64,000 bases of DNA. It comes from UBA6623 sp965226435 (GTDB lineage: Bacteria > Acidobacteriota > Terriglobia > Bryobacterales > UBA6623). Position 1 is the first letter of the stretch. Every line of letters starts with the position of its first letter. The stretch covers positions 558,001 to 622,000 of the forward strand of contig CBDDCY010000013.1 of NCBI GenBank assembly GCA_965226435.1, written 5' to 3'. The notes under the pieces are model-generated. The model worked only from the letters and a program-made list of their open reading frames with translations, did no database searches and was not told the DNA's origin. Below are positions 11,044 to 20,298 of this stretch, one piece after another. A program made the translations under genes and the position numbers.

Positions 11044-11820
11044 TTACAAAATCACCGCGTCCCCAACCTGCAAAACCTTCCCCGCTTCCGACTCGGGAAT
11101 CTTCGTATTCGTCGTGAGGCGATAGAAATGATCGAAGCGGTCGCGATCCGCCCATGCGGGCAGAGTCTCGGCCCGTCGCTTGGCAAAGACTTTCGCGAAA
11201 GAGCCGTCGTTGATACCGGTAAGAGAATCCCGCGGCGGAACCGTACAGCGGGCGCAGGGCCTAACCCCCTCGATGGTCGTGTCGCCGATCCGAAACGGAA
11301 CTCTCCCACCCTTTCCCACGAACAAGCGGTCTTCCCAAAAAGCCGGCACCCCCCCGATTTCGAGGTTCGGCCGGAACCGCCGCCTCACCTCCTCGGCTGT
11401 CAAGCCGGGAAACCAAGTCGCGGTTTCCTCCAGCGTCGCCGTGCTGACAAGCGTAGGCCCCGACGCTTCGTCGTCGTCGGGAAAACCGCCCGCGGCGTCA
11501 TGAGAAAGCGTAACGGGTTGGCCTAAATGTTCACCGAACCATTGCTCGAGTTGCGTCCGATCCCGGGCCATGCGAAAGAGCGAGGATTTCCCGTTCGATC
11601 GCAACACCACCTCCCCGAGCCCGAAATGAAACTCGGAACGAATCGCGATCAGGCGTTCGCCCAACCGCTTCGAGTTGAGGATGAGACCGCTTTGGTCCTG
11701 AAGGCAATATTCGCGATCGTGCGCCAGCCCCCCGCCGCGTAGCGCGACGGCTTCATGGACCTCGACCGCGTCCAATGACTTGATGGGATAGAGGCGAATT
11801 CTCGCCAGGTGAGGATGCAT
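11044..11820 (-). CDS. MOSC-domain protein with N-terminal beta-barrel domain
   Basis: The 258-residue protein has an N-terminal MOSC_N beta-barrel (R-L-Y-P-I-K-S-L) and a C-terminal MOSC domain ending in V-G-D-A-V-I-L. The conserved cysteine thought to hold the sulfur or molybdenum cofactor is in R-P-C-A-R-C-T-V-P-P-R-D. Members of this family act in molybdenum-dependent reductases such as the mARC/YcbX type, or as sulfurtransferases. No ferredoxin-like domain is attached and no partner reductase is next to it. The gene is transcribed in the same direction as the damaged secreted protein gene behind it, with only a 5-base gap. Confidence 0.87.
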   Translation of the reverse strand: MHPHLARIRLYPIKSLDAVEVHEAVALRGGGLAHDREYCLQDQSGLILNSKRLGERLIAIRSEFHFGLGEVVLRSNGKSSLFRMARDRTQLEQWFGEHLGQPVTLSHDAAGGFPDDDEASGPTLVSTATLEETATWFPGLTAEEVRRRFRPNLEIGGVPAFWEDRLFVGKGGRVPFRIGDTTIEGVRPCARCTVPPRDSLTGINDGSFAKVFAKRRAETLPAWADRDRFDHFYRLTTNTKIPESEAGKVLQVGDAVIL

Positions 11821-11825
11821 GGTTT

Positions 11826-14800
11826 CTATTGCGGATCTTCGACGGCGATGACCGCGCTGTTGCTTGCTTGTCCGTCAACGGTGATCACCACCGGCACGTC
11901 CGGACCGTGGGGAGAAGATTCCGGGACGATCAAATTCGCCTGTGCAAGCCCCACGAACCGCGGCGTCATGCCGAGGAAGAAAATACGCGCCGACTCTCCG
12001 CCAATCGTCGCCGCGGCGCTAAGCACCGCCCGGGCAAACGGCTCCGCGGCCGGGGCCTCTTGGCCCGTATCGAGCGCCGGATCGGTCTCGCCCAATCCGC
12101 TCAGATAAAGAGTGACCGCTTCGCCCGGCGCCGCCGGATTCGAAGGGCGATTGATGCGCAAATCCTCGTTCTGCGCGACGGCGCGCACCGGCATGAACGG
12201 CAACGGGTTCGTGAAGATCCCCGGGCCCGCCCCCGCCACTACGACATCTTGCGGCACGGAATGGACGCCGTCAACCCGGGCTATGATCTGCGATACGGCG
12301 CCCCCCGTCGTCTCGAACGGCAGCTGGGCGTTGATCTGTCCTCCGGAGGCAAAATAGAGCGGCGTCCCGACCCCGCCGACCGACAGAGCCGCGCCGCCAA
12401 GTTCAAACGGTAGCGGAACCGCGTCGGCGATAAACAGGCCACCCGCGAGCCCGGAACCGAAACTGCTGAAAATAGCGCCGGGGGCCAGTGCCCGCCCCGC
12501 GCCAAACCCCGCCGCGTTGACGGCCCCGAAAGGAAGCAGGTTCGGGGCGGTCGCGCTTTCGACGGCGCCGATCAAAACAGCCTCGGCGGTCGATCCGCCC
12601 GAGATCGCGGTCAGGCGCACGCTGAGCTGCGGCGCGGCGTTGCGCGGCGTCCAGGTGGCCGAGTAGATGCCCCCGCCGACTGGCTCGAGCGTGACCGCCC
12701 CATCGCCGTTGCTGAACTCGGCCGTGAGGGCGGCTTCCCCGCTGATCGCGATGCCGCGGGCGGCGTCGGTCAATACCGCTTCCAAGTAGAGCGGTCGGCC
12801 GCTCGAACCGTTGAAATTCTGAAGCGGCGAAAGCGGATTGATTCGGAGTCCCGACGGTGGGGATGGGCTGGGGCCCTCGGCCGGGCGGAATACCGAGACG
12901 GGAACCGATTGCACGATGCCGTCGCCAAACGTAATGCCGATAAGTCCCCGCTCCACTCCGTTCGCGAACTCGCTCGGGTTCACCCCGACGGTCAGCTCGA
13001 CTTCGCCCGCCGCCGATGTGCTGCCGCTCATTGGCTCGACGGACAACCAGGCCCCGCCGTCATAAGTCGAAGCAGCCGCTTGGAAATCAATAACCCCGGC
13101 TCCGTTCGTCGAAATCGTCACTGGTTTCGTAATCGGAGCATCCGTGTCGGCGACGAAAATCAGCCCCGAGGGCTCGATCGTCGGCCTCGGGCTGACTCCG
13201 TTCGGTCGGATTCTCAGAACAACCGTCAGGAAACGCGCCGTCAGGAAACGCAATGGACCCTCGGCGTCGGGCGAGATCTCGACGACCGCCGTGTAGACGC
13301 CCGCCGGCAATCCCTCCGCGCCGGCGGTAAGACGAATCCGAGACGGGTCGCCTTGCTCGGCATGGACGTCGAGCCAAACGCCAGGCCCGGTCAATTCGCG
13401 AATCCGAGTCGTCCACGAGAGAAACGTTTCGCCGAGCGCGAAAACGCGGACCGTCCGGCTCCATTCGCCGTCACCCGCCGCGCCGTCGAAAAGCACGCCT
13501 ACGCGATCGGTCCGCAACACTCCGCCCGCCGGCGAAACAACCAACGCGACAGGGACTTCGGTTTCAGATCCCCCCTGATCGAGGATTACGCGGCCCTGAT
13601 AAACACCCGCCGCCATGGCGGAAACTTCCGCCGTGACGCGCGCCGTCGCCGGCCCCGAGCCCCCGGTGGGCAAGACGCCCAGCCAGTCCTCCCCGTTGTC
13701 GGTTTCGACGCGGGCCGTCCAAGCAAGGTCTCCTCCGCCGCGATTGCCGATCTGGAGAACCCGAATGGGCGAGATAACGTCACCCTCCACCGCGGAAAAG
13801 ATCAACACCGCAGGGGAGGCATCGAGAACCGGTCCCGAGTCTTGGAGGATCAGCTGCACCGGCACGGCTGCCAAAGCGGCGGTTTGCGCCACGACCGCGG
13901 GATTCGACAATGCCGCGTTCTCCGCGAAGGGAACAATGCGAACGTCGGCGTTGTACTGTCCCGCCGCCAGGTCGGCATTGTCGATCGCGATGATCAGATT
14001 CCCCGGCACGCCGCCTCGGCCCGGCGAGGCTTTGATCCAAGTGGCTTCGGGCGGGTCGACTTCGGCGGTCCAGGCCAATCCGGAAAGCGAGGCCCCGGCC
14101 AGGCTGACGATACGTTGTGTCGTGACCGGGGTTCCCGCCGCGCCAAGGAAACTCACGCTGCTCGGGAAAGCCGTTAGGCTGCCCGGCGGATGGATGCTTA
14201 ACGTCACATCGACGATGAGCGGGGCGTTCGTCGCGGTGGGCGAATCGATCGTCAGCTTCCCAAGAAACGTACCCGCCGTAAGCCCGTCCGTGTCGACTCG
14301 AACCGTGTGCGAGCCCGGACCCTGCAGCGTATTGCCTCCCGCCGGTTCCACCGTCAGCCACGGCTGATTCGCGCTGATCTGGTAAGACATCGTCTCGCCT
14401 TGGCTGCCCACGATCAGCGCCTGACCCGATGGATTCGCGACCCCTTCAAAGGCGTTGAACGTGAAGTCATTCGGGTTCACCGTCAGGATCGGTCCGCTGC
14501 CGACCGTCAGATTCACCGCTATTTCGAAGGGACTGTTCGCCGCGTTGCCGGAAACCAACAGAAGCGCCGAATGCAGCCCCGGCTCCAAGCCCGCTGTCGT
14601 CACGCTGACTTGGTGTTCTACCGGACTGTTGGTCGATGAACCCGACGTCGGGCTGATGTCGAGCCAACCTACCTCGCCTTGCGCCGCGTAGCTGATGTTG
14701 ACCTGGTAGTCGAGAGTCCCCGAGCCGTCGTTTTGCACTTCCAGCGTCCGAGCCGCCGGATCGCTCCCCGAATTCGGAGTTGAAAATCCTAGAGACAATG

Positions 14801-15257
14801 GGGTGGCCGCGATAACGGCATCGACCCCTCCCCCGCCGCCGCCACCGCCACCGCCGCCCTGCTCGGACACAATCGCGGTTACTCGCACGGCCCGCTGGTC
14901 GCCGTCCTGGCTGAGACGAACGATGATGTCGGCCGTGCGTGTTCCGGGGGATAGCAGACCGGGGTCGACGGTCACTCCGACCTGGGAAGGCGCGAACCCG
15001 TTCGTATTGCTCAGCTTCACCCAGGCCGTACTAATCAACGTGACTTCAACGAACGCGGTATACGATTCGCCCGAGGGGTCGGACTCGACGGAGAGAAATC
15101 GTTCGGGCGGAGTCGGGCCGTTCGCCTAGACTTCGAAAGTGAGCGTCAGCGGTGCAACCGAAACCGTCTGCGCCGGCGAGAGAACGCTCGCCGCGGCGAA
15201 CAGTACGAGGGGGACCAGGAGCCGATACGACTCCTGACCGGTCCGGGGCCCGGTCAT
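11826..15257 (-). pseudogene. secreted BACON-like repeat protein with Solibacter-type C-terminal domain, amber-interrupted
   Basis: Read from the ATG at 15257, the frame gives a signal peptide (V-P-L-V-L-F-A-A-A-S-V-L-S-P-A-Q), the start of a beta-sandwich repeat, then TAG at codon 44 (15126-15128). It continues open in the same frame for 1,099 codons. The rest contains several BACON-like repeats with motifs such as W-L-S-V-E-P-M-S-G, an 11-glycine run (about 14830-14862), and a C-terminal domain (P-F-G-A-V-N-A-A-G-F... Y-L-S-G-L-G) resembling TIGR03437. The stop falls where related repeats have Tyr-Gln, so CAG-to-TAG is likely. A TTG at 15038 opens a 1,070-residue frame that would lack the signal peptide. 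The intact protein would be exported, probably for carbohydrate or surface binding. Confidence 0.8.
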
Positions 15258-15315
15258 GCCCCATAGTAGCGCGCAACCCGGCGATTGAGAATAGGTCGCC
15301 GTGCCCCGGGCCTGG

Positions 15316-15422
15316 GGGGCTGTGAAAAAATGGGGACTGTGCCGAGCGCCGACCGAATAAATCCCATTGAATCAGTAACCGCGTCCGGCGAGAAGTGGAC
15401 TGTCCCCGATTTTTTCCCGGGG
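15316..15422 (+). repeat. R1 palindromic element, copy 1
   Basis: This ~107-bp imperfect palindrome starts ggggctgtgaaaaaatgggg, has a central gccgaccgaataa and attgaatcagt, and ends gcgaagtggactgtccccga plus a T run. Its right tip is replaced by the start of the R5 element (cccggggtgtgcg), so the two repeats are fused here. Other copies are at 22506, 26871, 28305 and 39274. It lies upstream of the minus-strand secreted protein gene. Confidence 0.85.
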
Positions 15423-15793
15423 TGTGCGACATCAATGTGGGAGAATTGGCGGGTCGTGGGTGCCGGAAAAGGCTCTTGCAATCGAAACCGTCTCGTACCG
15501 AGGGGCGGCGGACGCTCCCCGGCCCCGGCAGGGGCCCTGGAATTTAGCCCGCGGCTTCAGCCGTGGGACCGAAGACAATCAACGAAATAGCCCTGAAGGG
15601 GCGCGGGGAATCTTGTTCCGGCGCCCCGCTGGGGCTTCCAGTCTGGTGTCCCTTTTTCCCACGGCTTCAGCCGCGGGCTGAATTCCGGGGCGGCTCCTAC
15701 TGGCGCCGGTGGGCGTGGATTTCCGAGTACGACTCTACTTTCGATCGCTCGCGTCGCGAGACAAGGATGTCCCACATTGATGTCGCGCACCCC
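15417..15793. repeat. R5 long inverted-repeat element, copy A
   Basis: The element is ~375 bp and is bounded by the inverted pair ggtgtgcgacatcaatgtgg (15421) and its near-complement ccacattgatgtcgcgcacc (15771). Inside are cgcggcttcagccgtgggac and its inverted partner near 15658, plus the segments ccgaagacaatcaacgaaat and cttgttccggcgcccc. It has no coding capacity, so it looks like a non-autonomous, MITE-like element. Copy B is at 24538-24930 and a partial copy is at 5273. Confidence 0.8.
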
Positions 15794-15875
15794 GCGGCGC
15801 CCGCTTTCTTGACTTTTCCCCGGTAGGTATGCGATCGTTTCGTATTCTTTCGCGCGTCGACTCGGCCAGCCCACA

Positions 15876-16667
15876 ATGCAACGGAAACGGATTCGCCTCA
15901 AGCTCGAGAGCAACTTAGACGTCGTCGAGGCGACTGAAATGATGGCGCGTCAGGCTGCGGCGGAAAAGAGGATTTCCGAGGACGAAATCGACCAACTCGG
16001 CATCGCGGTGCGCGAATGCGTGGTCAATGCGGTTTCGCACGGCAACGGATACAGTCGAGACAAGTCGGTCTACTTCACCGTCAGCAGCGACGCGGCGCGG
16101 CTGAAGATTGCGATTGAGGACGAAGGAGAAGGGTTCGATCCCGAAGGCGTACCGGACCCGACCCTGGGCGACAACTTGCTTCAGACCTCGGGTCGGGGCT
16201 TGTTGCTGATGAGGTCGTTCGTCGACGAGCTAACCATCGGGCACACCACCGAAGGCGGGACCGAGGTGGTCATGGTGAAGAACCTGCCCGTTGGAGATAG
16301 AGAACAAAAGGAGGAAGACGTGAGTCTATTGTCGAATGTACGGGAAGTCGGAGGCGTAACAATCATCGACTTTTCCGGCAGAATTACACTGGGTGAGGGT
16401 TCGGAAGTGTTGCGGGACGCCGTGCGTGATGTATTGAGCAACGGCCAAAAGAACATCTTGCTGAACCTCGGCGAGGTCAGTTACATCGATAGTTCGGGTC
16501 TGGGTACGCTGGTATCGGCGTACACGACCGGAGCCAACCAGGACGCCAAGATCAAGCTGGTCAACGTGCAAAAGAAAGTCAACGACCTGCTCCAGATCAC
16601 GAAGCTTTACACGGTCTTTGAAAGCTTCGACAGCGAGTCGGCGGCTGTGGGCAGCTACGTACCCTGA
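15876..16667 (+). CDS. fused anti-sigma kinase (RsbW-like) and STAS anti-anti-sigma protein
   Basis: The 263-residue frame joins two normally separate partner-switch proteins. Residues 1-145 are a GHKL/HATPase kinase with N-box E-C-V-V-N-A-V-S-H-G-N (Glu47, Asn51), D-E-G-E-G-F-D-P and G-R-G-L-L-L-M. Residues 149-263 are a STAS domain with the phosphorylatable Ser in Y-I-D-S-S-G-L-G (Ser206/207). The kinase would inhibit a sigma factor, and the STAS part would be its antagonist and substrate. A strong internal ribosome-binding site and in-frame GTG at 16320 suggest the STAS part is also made alone. An MBOAT pseudogene follows after about 130 bases. The target sigma factor is not evident. Confidence 0.9.
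   Translation: MQRKRIRLKLESNLDVVEATEMMARQAAAEKRISEDEIDQLGIAVRECVVNAVSHGNGYSRDKSVYFTVSSDAARLKIAIEDEGEGFDPEGVPDPTLGDNLLQTSGRGLLLMRSFVDELTIGHTTEGGTEVVMVKNLPVGDREQKEEDVSLLSNVREVGGVTIIDFSGRITLGEGSEVLRDAVRDVLSNGQKNILLNLGEVSYIDSSGLGTLVSAYTTGANQDAKIKLVNVQKKVNDLLQITKLYTVFESFDSESAAVGSYVP
16305..16322 (+). promoter_or_regulatory. internal Shine-Dalgarno and GTG start for the STAS domain
   Basis: The sequence aaaaggagg ends 5-6 bases before an in-frame GTG at 16320-16322, exactly where the STAS domain begins. This is a near-perfect ribosome-binding site inside an open frame. It implies that the STAS antagonist can be translated separately from the fused protein. Confidence 0.7.
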
Positions 16668-16795
16668 TTGACGCGCGCGGAACCGGCGCACCAGACCACA
16701 TGAGCCGATACAGCGCCTGGTGACACGGAGCCTCATGGATGCCTGTGCCGAACTTCTGAAAAAAGTCACGTACGCGACATGAGCGGGAGGCGCTT

Positions 16796-18203
16796 ATCGT
16801 CTTCGACACTCTCGAATTCGGCGTCTTCTTCGTCGCTGTTTTCTGTCTTTATTACGCCCTCCGTCAGCGCCTCCAAAATCGCCTGCTGTTGGCGGCGAGC
16901 TACTTCTTCTATGGCTTCTGGGACTGGCGTTTTCTCGGGCTGATCGTCTTCTCCACCCTGCTCGATTATTTCTGTGGCCAAGCCATCGCTCGCGCGCGCG
17001 AACCCGACCGGAGACGCGGGCTCTTGCTGCTGAGCTTGGCGGGTAATCTCGGCGTCCTCGGGTTCTTCAAGTACTTCAACTTCTTCGTCGACACGGCTCG
17101 TCCGCTGCTCGAGGCCTTGGGTCTCGCGTCGAACGCCTTCGTTCTCGACGTCGTCTTGCCGGTCGGCATTTCGTTCTACACCTTTCAAACCCTCAGCTAT
17201 ACGATCGATATCTATCGCGGCGAATTGGAGCCAACCTCCGACCTGCTCGATTTCGCTCTCTTCGTCGCCTTCTTTCCGCAATTGGTCGCCGGGCCGATCG
17301 AGCGGGCACGCCGACTACTGCCCCAAATCACCCGCCCCCGGGCCTTCGATCGCGGGCGTTTCGAGGAAGGCTGTTGGCTCATCTACTGGGGCCTCTACAA
17401 GAAAGTCTTTGTCGCCGACAACGCCGCCAAAATCGTCGACCGCGTCTATAATTCGCCCGCCGATTTTTCAGCCCCCTACATCGTCGTCGCGACCTATGCT
17501 TTCGCGGTACAGATTTATTGCGACTTTTCCGGCTATACCGACATGGCGCGAGGGCTGGCGAAGACGCTCGGGTTCGAGATTTCACTCAACTTCGACATCC
17601 CCTACGCCGCGACCGACCCGCGGGACTTTTGGCGTCGCTGGCATATCACCCTCTCCCAATGGTTGCGCGACTACCTCTACATTCCTCTCGGGGGATCACG
17701 CGGCCGTCGAACGAGCGTCCACGCGAACTTGATGATCACGATGGCCCTGGGCGGGCTGTGGCACGGCGCCCGTTGGCACTTCGTCGTCTGGGGCATCTAT
17801 CACGGTCTGCTGTTGATCACCCATCGCTTGATCGCCGCGCGCCGTCCGGCCCCCGCCAAAACACCGGGACCGCTTGGAAAAGCGTTGTCAATGATCGGGA
17901 TGTTTCACTTGACTTGGGTGGATTCTGTTTCGCGCCCAATCACTCGACCAGGCGGGCACAATGATATGGAAATCGTTGACCGATTGGAGCCTGTCGCCCG
18001 GCGCGCCGACCGAGTTCGGCGCCTTGGCCGCCTACAGCGCGCTGATCTTGCTTATGCAGGTTCTTCAGTATCGCAACGGGAATCCGTCGGCGATCTTGGA
18101 TTGGCCCCCGTCCGCGCGGGCGGCGCTCTATGTTGTGATGTATCTAAGCCTAACTCTGGCCGGAGCCTATGACGGACCGCGGTTCATCTACTTCCAGTTC
18201 TAA
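16796..18203 (+). pseudogene. MBOAT-family O-acyltransferase (AlgI-like), start lost and frameshifted
   Basis: The frame encodes a typical membrane-bound O-acyltransferase: V-F-D-T-L-E-F-G-V-F-F, then A-A-S-Y-F-F-Y-G-F-W-D-W-R-F, P-V-G-I-S-F-Y-T-F-Q-T-L-S-Y and the invariant histidine in G-G-L-W-H-G. Two lesions are visible. The expected start codon, 5 bases after gggagg, reads ATC (16796). Near 17905-17918 the reading frame changes: M-F-H-L-T-W ends in one frame and L-G-W-I-L-F-R-A-Q-S-L continues in another, running to the normal family ending F-I-Y-F-Q-F at 18203. An in-frame ATG at 16889 would start too late. The intact enzyme would move acyl groups across the membrane to a polysaccharide with the SGNH-like protein downstream. 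Confidence 0.82.
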
Positions 18204-18204
18204 T

Positions 18205-18385
18205 GTCGAAACTTCAAATTAGATTCGATTTTCAACCACCCGAGCCGCGCCGCCTCGCGGTGCGGTCCCCCGCGAGCCCCTCACCCGCTTTCCCCCTTCA
18301 ACGACCCGGCTCGCCCGCCGGCCCCACCAACCCGCTTTTCTCATCGTGTGGCGAGGCAAAATGCATGGCGGTGAAAAATGCCGGC
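18205..18385. repeat. R2/R3 composite repeat between the MBOAT and SGNH-like genes
   Basis: An R2-like part (gaaacttcaaatta, ccacccgagccgcgccgcc) is followed by an internally deleted R3 copy: the left end (gtggcgaggcaaaatgcatg) joins directly to the right end (tgaaaaatgccggctag). The ATG of the next gene (18378) lies within this R3 tail. No gene is visible in the stretch. Confidence 0.7.
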
Positions 18386-19424
18386 TAGCCGGCTTCCCCG
18401 GGCGGGCCTGACCGCCCTGCTGGTCTGCCTGGCGATCGAAATCGCCGTGGTCGCTCTGCGCCCTCGATTTGCCGGCGCCCTTGACTACACGGTGCAAGCC
18501 AAGCTCGCCGCAATGACCGATTCGGCGAGCATCGATGATGTCGTGATTTTCGGCGACAGCCGTTTCTTCGCGATCGAACCGGCGGCGGTGGAACGGGCCC
18601 TGGGCGGGAACCTGACGGTCACGAATTACTCCTGGCCCTTCGCCGGCGTCGAGATGGTCGAATTCGCTCTCGACGCATACTTACGGGCGAAGCAGCCGCC
18701 CAGGTTGATCCTGGTCGGATGGATGCCGGAGAATCTAGCCGTTTCCGCCGACCGCTTGACGGCGGCGGCCGATCCGCTCTACCAAACTCGGCTGTTCAAC
18801 GCCCTACCGGCGGGTCCCCTAGCCTGGTCGCTGGCCCGCGGCGGTCACGGTGAACTCTTCTGGGGCTTCGTGGAACACCGCCTCATGCCGCCCAGTGCTC
18901 ATCACCGCGATCGGCTGACGGATTGGGTCCTGGGGAACAACGTGACGTCGGAAGATGACCAACGCCTTTTCGAAAGTTTCCGGCGATCGGGCAGCTTCCT
19001 GCTTTACAACAGGGAAACGGCCCCCCCCGATGCCGTCCGGTCGTACGAGCGCGCGTCGGGCGGCTTCGCGCCCGAGTCGGCCGCGCCCAATGCCGCTCCG
19101 TTTCGTCGCTTCCTCGAACGAGCATCCTCCGAAGCGATTCCGGTATTGCTGTTGAACGTACCCCTACCCAACCGCCTCCATGAACGTTTTCAGGAGGTCG
19201 GCGTCATCGAACGCTATCGCCTGTTCATCGGCGAGATGGCGGCCTCCTTCGACAACTTCCGCGTTGTCGAGCCCTTGATCGAGGTCTACCCCGACGAGTA
19301 TTTCGCCGATGTCGGCCATCTGAACGACCCGGGGGACCGCGCCTATCAACAAGCCTACCCGGCCCGGCTGACCCAATACGCGTCCGCCGCCATACAGGTT
19401 AGTCAACCACCCAAACTGCGCTAG
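18378..19424 (+). CDS. SGNH-hydrolase-like partner of the MBOAT acyltransferase (AlgJ/DUF1574-like)
   Basis: This 348-residue protein has one N-terminal membrane anchor (L-T-A-L-L-V-C-L-A-I-E-I-A-V-V-A-L) and a periplasmic SGNH-like domain. The nucleophile block is V-I-F-G-D-S-R-F-F, and the Asp-His pair is in F-A-D-V-G-H-L-N-D-P-G. Such proteins accept an acyl group delivered by an MBOAT partner and place it on an exopolysaccharide. It is intact although the MBOAT gene in front is damaged. Its stop codon TAG is formed jointly with the first base of the inserted IS5-family element. Confidence 0.75.
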   Translation: MPASRLPRAGLTALLVCLAIEIAVVALRPRFAGALDYTVQAKLAAMTDSASIDDVVIFGDSRFFAIEPAAVERALGGNLTVTNYSWPFAGVEMVEFALDAYLRAKQPPRLILVGWMPENLAVSADRLTAAADPLYQTRLFNALPAGPLAWSLARGGHGELFWGFVEHRLMPPSAHHRDRLTDWVLGNNVTSEDDQRLFESFRRSGSFLLYNRETAPPDAVRSYERASGGFAPESAAPNAAPFRRFLERASSEAIPVLLLNVPLPNRLHERFQEVGVIERYRLFIGEMAASFDNFRVVEPLIEVYPDEYFADVGHLNDPGDRAYQQAYPARLTQYASAAIQVSQPPKLR

Positions 19425-19436
19425 GGCGTGTTAACA

Positions 19437-20209
19437 CTAACGTAGGGTCTCGAAACGTAGAGCCTCCACGATGAGGGCGAAGTGGAGGAAGGCGAGGAAC
19501 ATGACGTCGAGCTTGTCGAAGCGGGAGAAGATGCGGCGGAATCCCTTGAGCCGGCGGAAGAGTCTCTCGATCTCGTTGCGGCGGCGATAGAGCGCTCGGT
19601 CGTATTCCCACGGCTCCAGGCGGGTGCGCCGGGGCGGCACCACGGGAATCCATCCGAAATCCAAAGCCAGTTGGCGTGTCTGATCGTCCTCATAGGCGCC
19701 GTCCATCAGCAGCGGCAGCGGCTCGGGCAGTGGCCCCAGACCACCGAGCAGCTCGCGGCCCTGCTGGGCGTCGTGCGCTTGGCCGGGCGAGAGAGCAAAG
19801 GTTATCGCCGTTCGAGCATTTGCGGCAACCATATGAATCTTGGTGGTCCATCCGCCGCGGGATTTGCCGATCGCTTGCGGACCGTTTTTTTTAACGCGCC
19901 CGTGCCGTCGGGATGAACCTTCACGATGGTCGAGTCCATGGACACGGCTTCGATTCGGATGCGGACCAGCTGCTCGCGCTGCAGTTTCTCGAAGACGGCG
20001 TCGAGCACGCCGTTCTTCGACCAGCGGTTCATGCGGGTGTAAATGGTGTGCCAGTTGCCGAAGCGTTTGGGCAAGCCGCGCCATTTGCAGCCCTGCTCGG
20101 CGACATACAACATGGCGTTCAAAACCGTGAGGTTCGGCAGGCTCACATTGCCGCGCTGGCGCGGCAGGACCGGCTCGATGCGGCGGTATTGCTGCTCGGT
20201 GATCTCCAT
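19437..20209 (-). CDS. IS5-family transposase made by -1 frameshifting
   Basis: Frame A (20209 down to 19802, 135 residues) begins M-E-I-T-E-Q-Q-Y and carries the N-terminal domain plus the first catalytic Asp (S-M-D-S-T-I-V-K-V-H). Frame B, ending at 19437, carries the rest: L-L-M-D-G-A-Y-E-D-D with the second Asp and R-R-N-E-I-E-R-L-F-R-R-L with the Glu. The two meet at a run of eight A residues on the coding strand (19885-19892). A -1 shift there yields a full-length DDE protein of about 250 residues. This is the known expression mode of the IS427 group, so the gene is probably functional rather than broken. Confidence 0.85.
19885..19892 (-). other. A8 slippery tract for programmed -1 frameshift
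   Basis: The coding strand reads TTA AAA AAA ACG in frame A and AAA AAA AAC GGT in frame B, so slippage back by one base on the A8 run fuses the two transposase frames. The tract position matches where homology moves from one frame to the other. Confidence 0.75.
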
Positions 20210-20298
20210 ACATCCGAGTATAGCAGCTTTCGTAAATTAGTGTTAACACGCCCTAGTCTGATATCTTGCTCGTCGCGACCCATCAAGGGAGTACGAAA

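Larger units (their letters stand above)
19424..20253 (-). mobile_element. IS5-family (IS427-group) insertion sequence
   Basis: The 830-bp element has perfect inverted ends, gggcgtgttaacactaa on the left and its complement ttagtgttaacacgccc on the right. It is flanked by TA on both sides (19422-19423 and 20254-20255), the expected 2-base target duplication. The transposase is split into two overlapping frames joined by a slippery A8 tract. The insertion lies exactly at the stop codon of the SGNH-like gene and about 45 bases before the next gene. Confidence 0.9.

Noticed and set aside
12909..14177. 422-codon plus-strand frame, and the 398-codon plus-strand frame at 36051-37247
   Set aside because: Both lie opposite clear minus-strand genes, are Arg-rich and low in complexity, and match no family. 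They are GC-rich antisense shadows.
15126..15128. TAG or TAA read as Gln (altered genetic code)
   Set aside because: TAG ends the sod and thiolase genes and TAA ends others, all at normal family lengths. Two broken genes are better explained by point mutations or errors.
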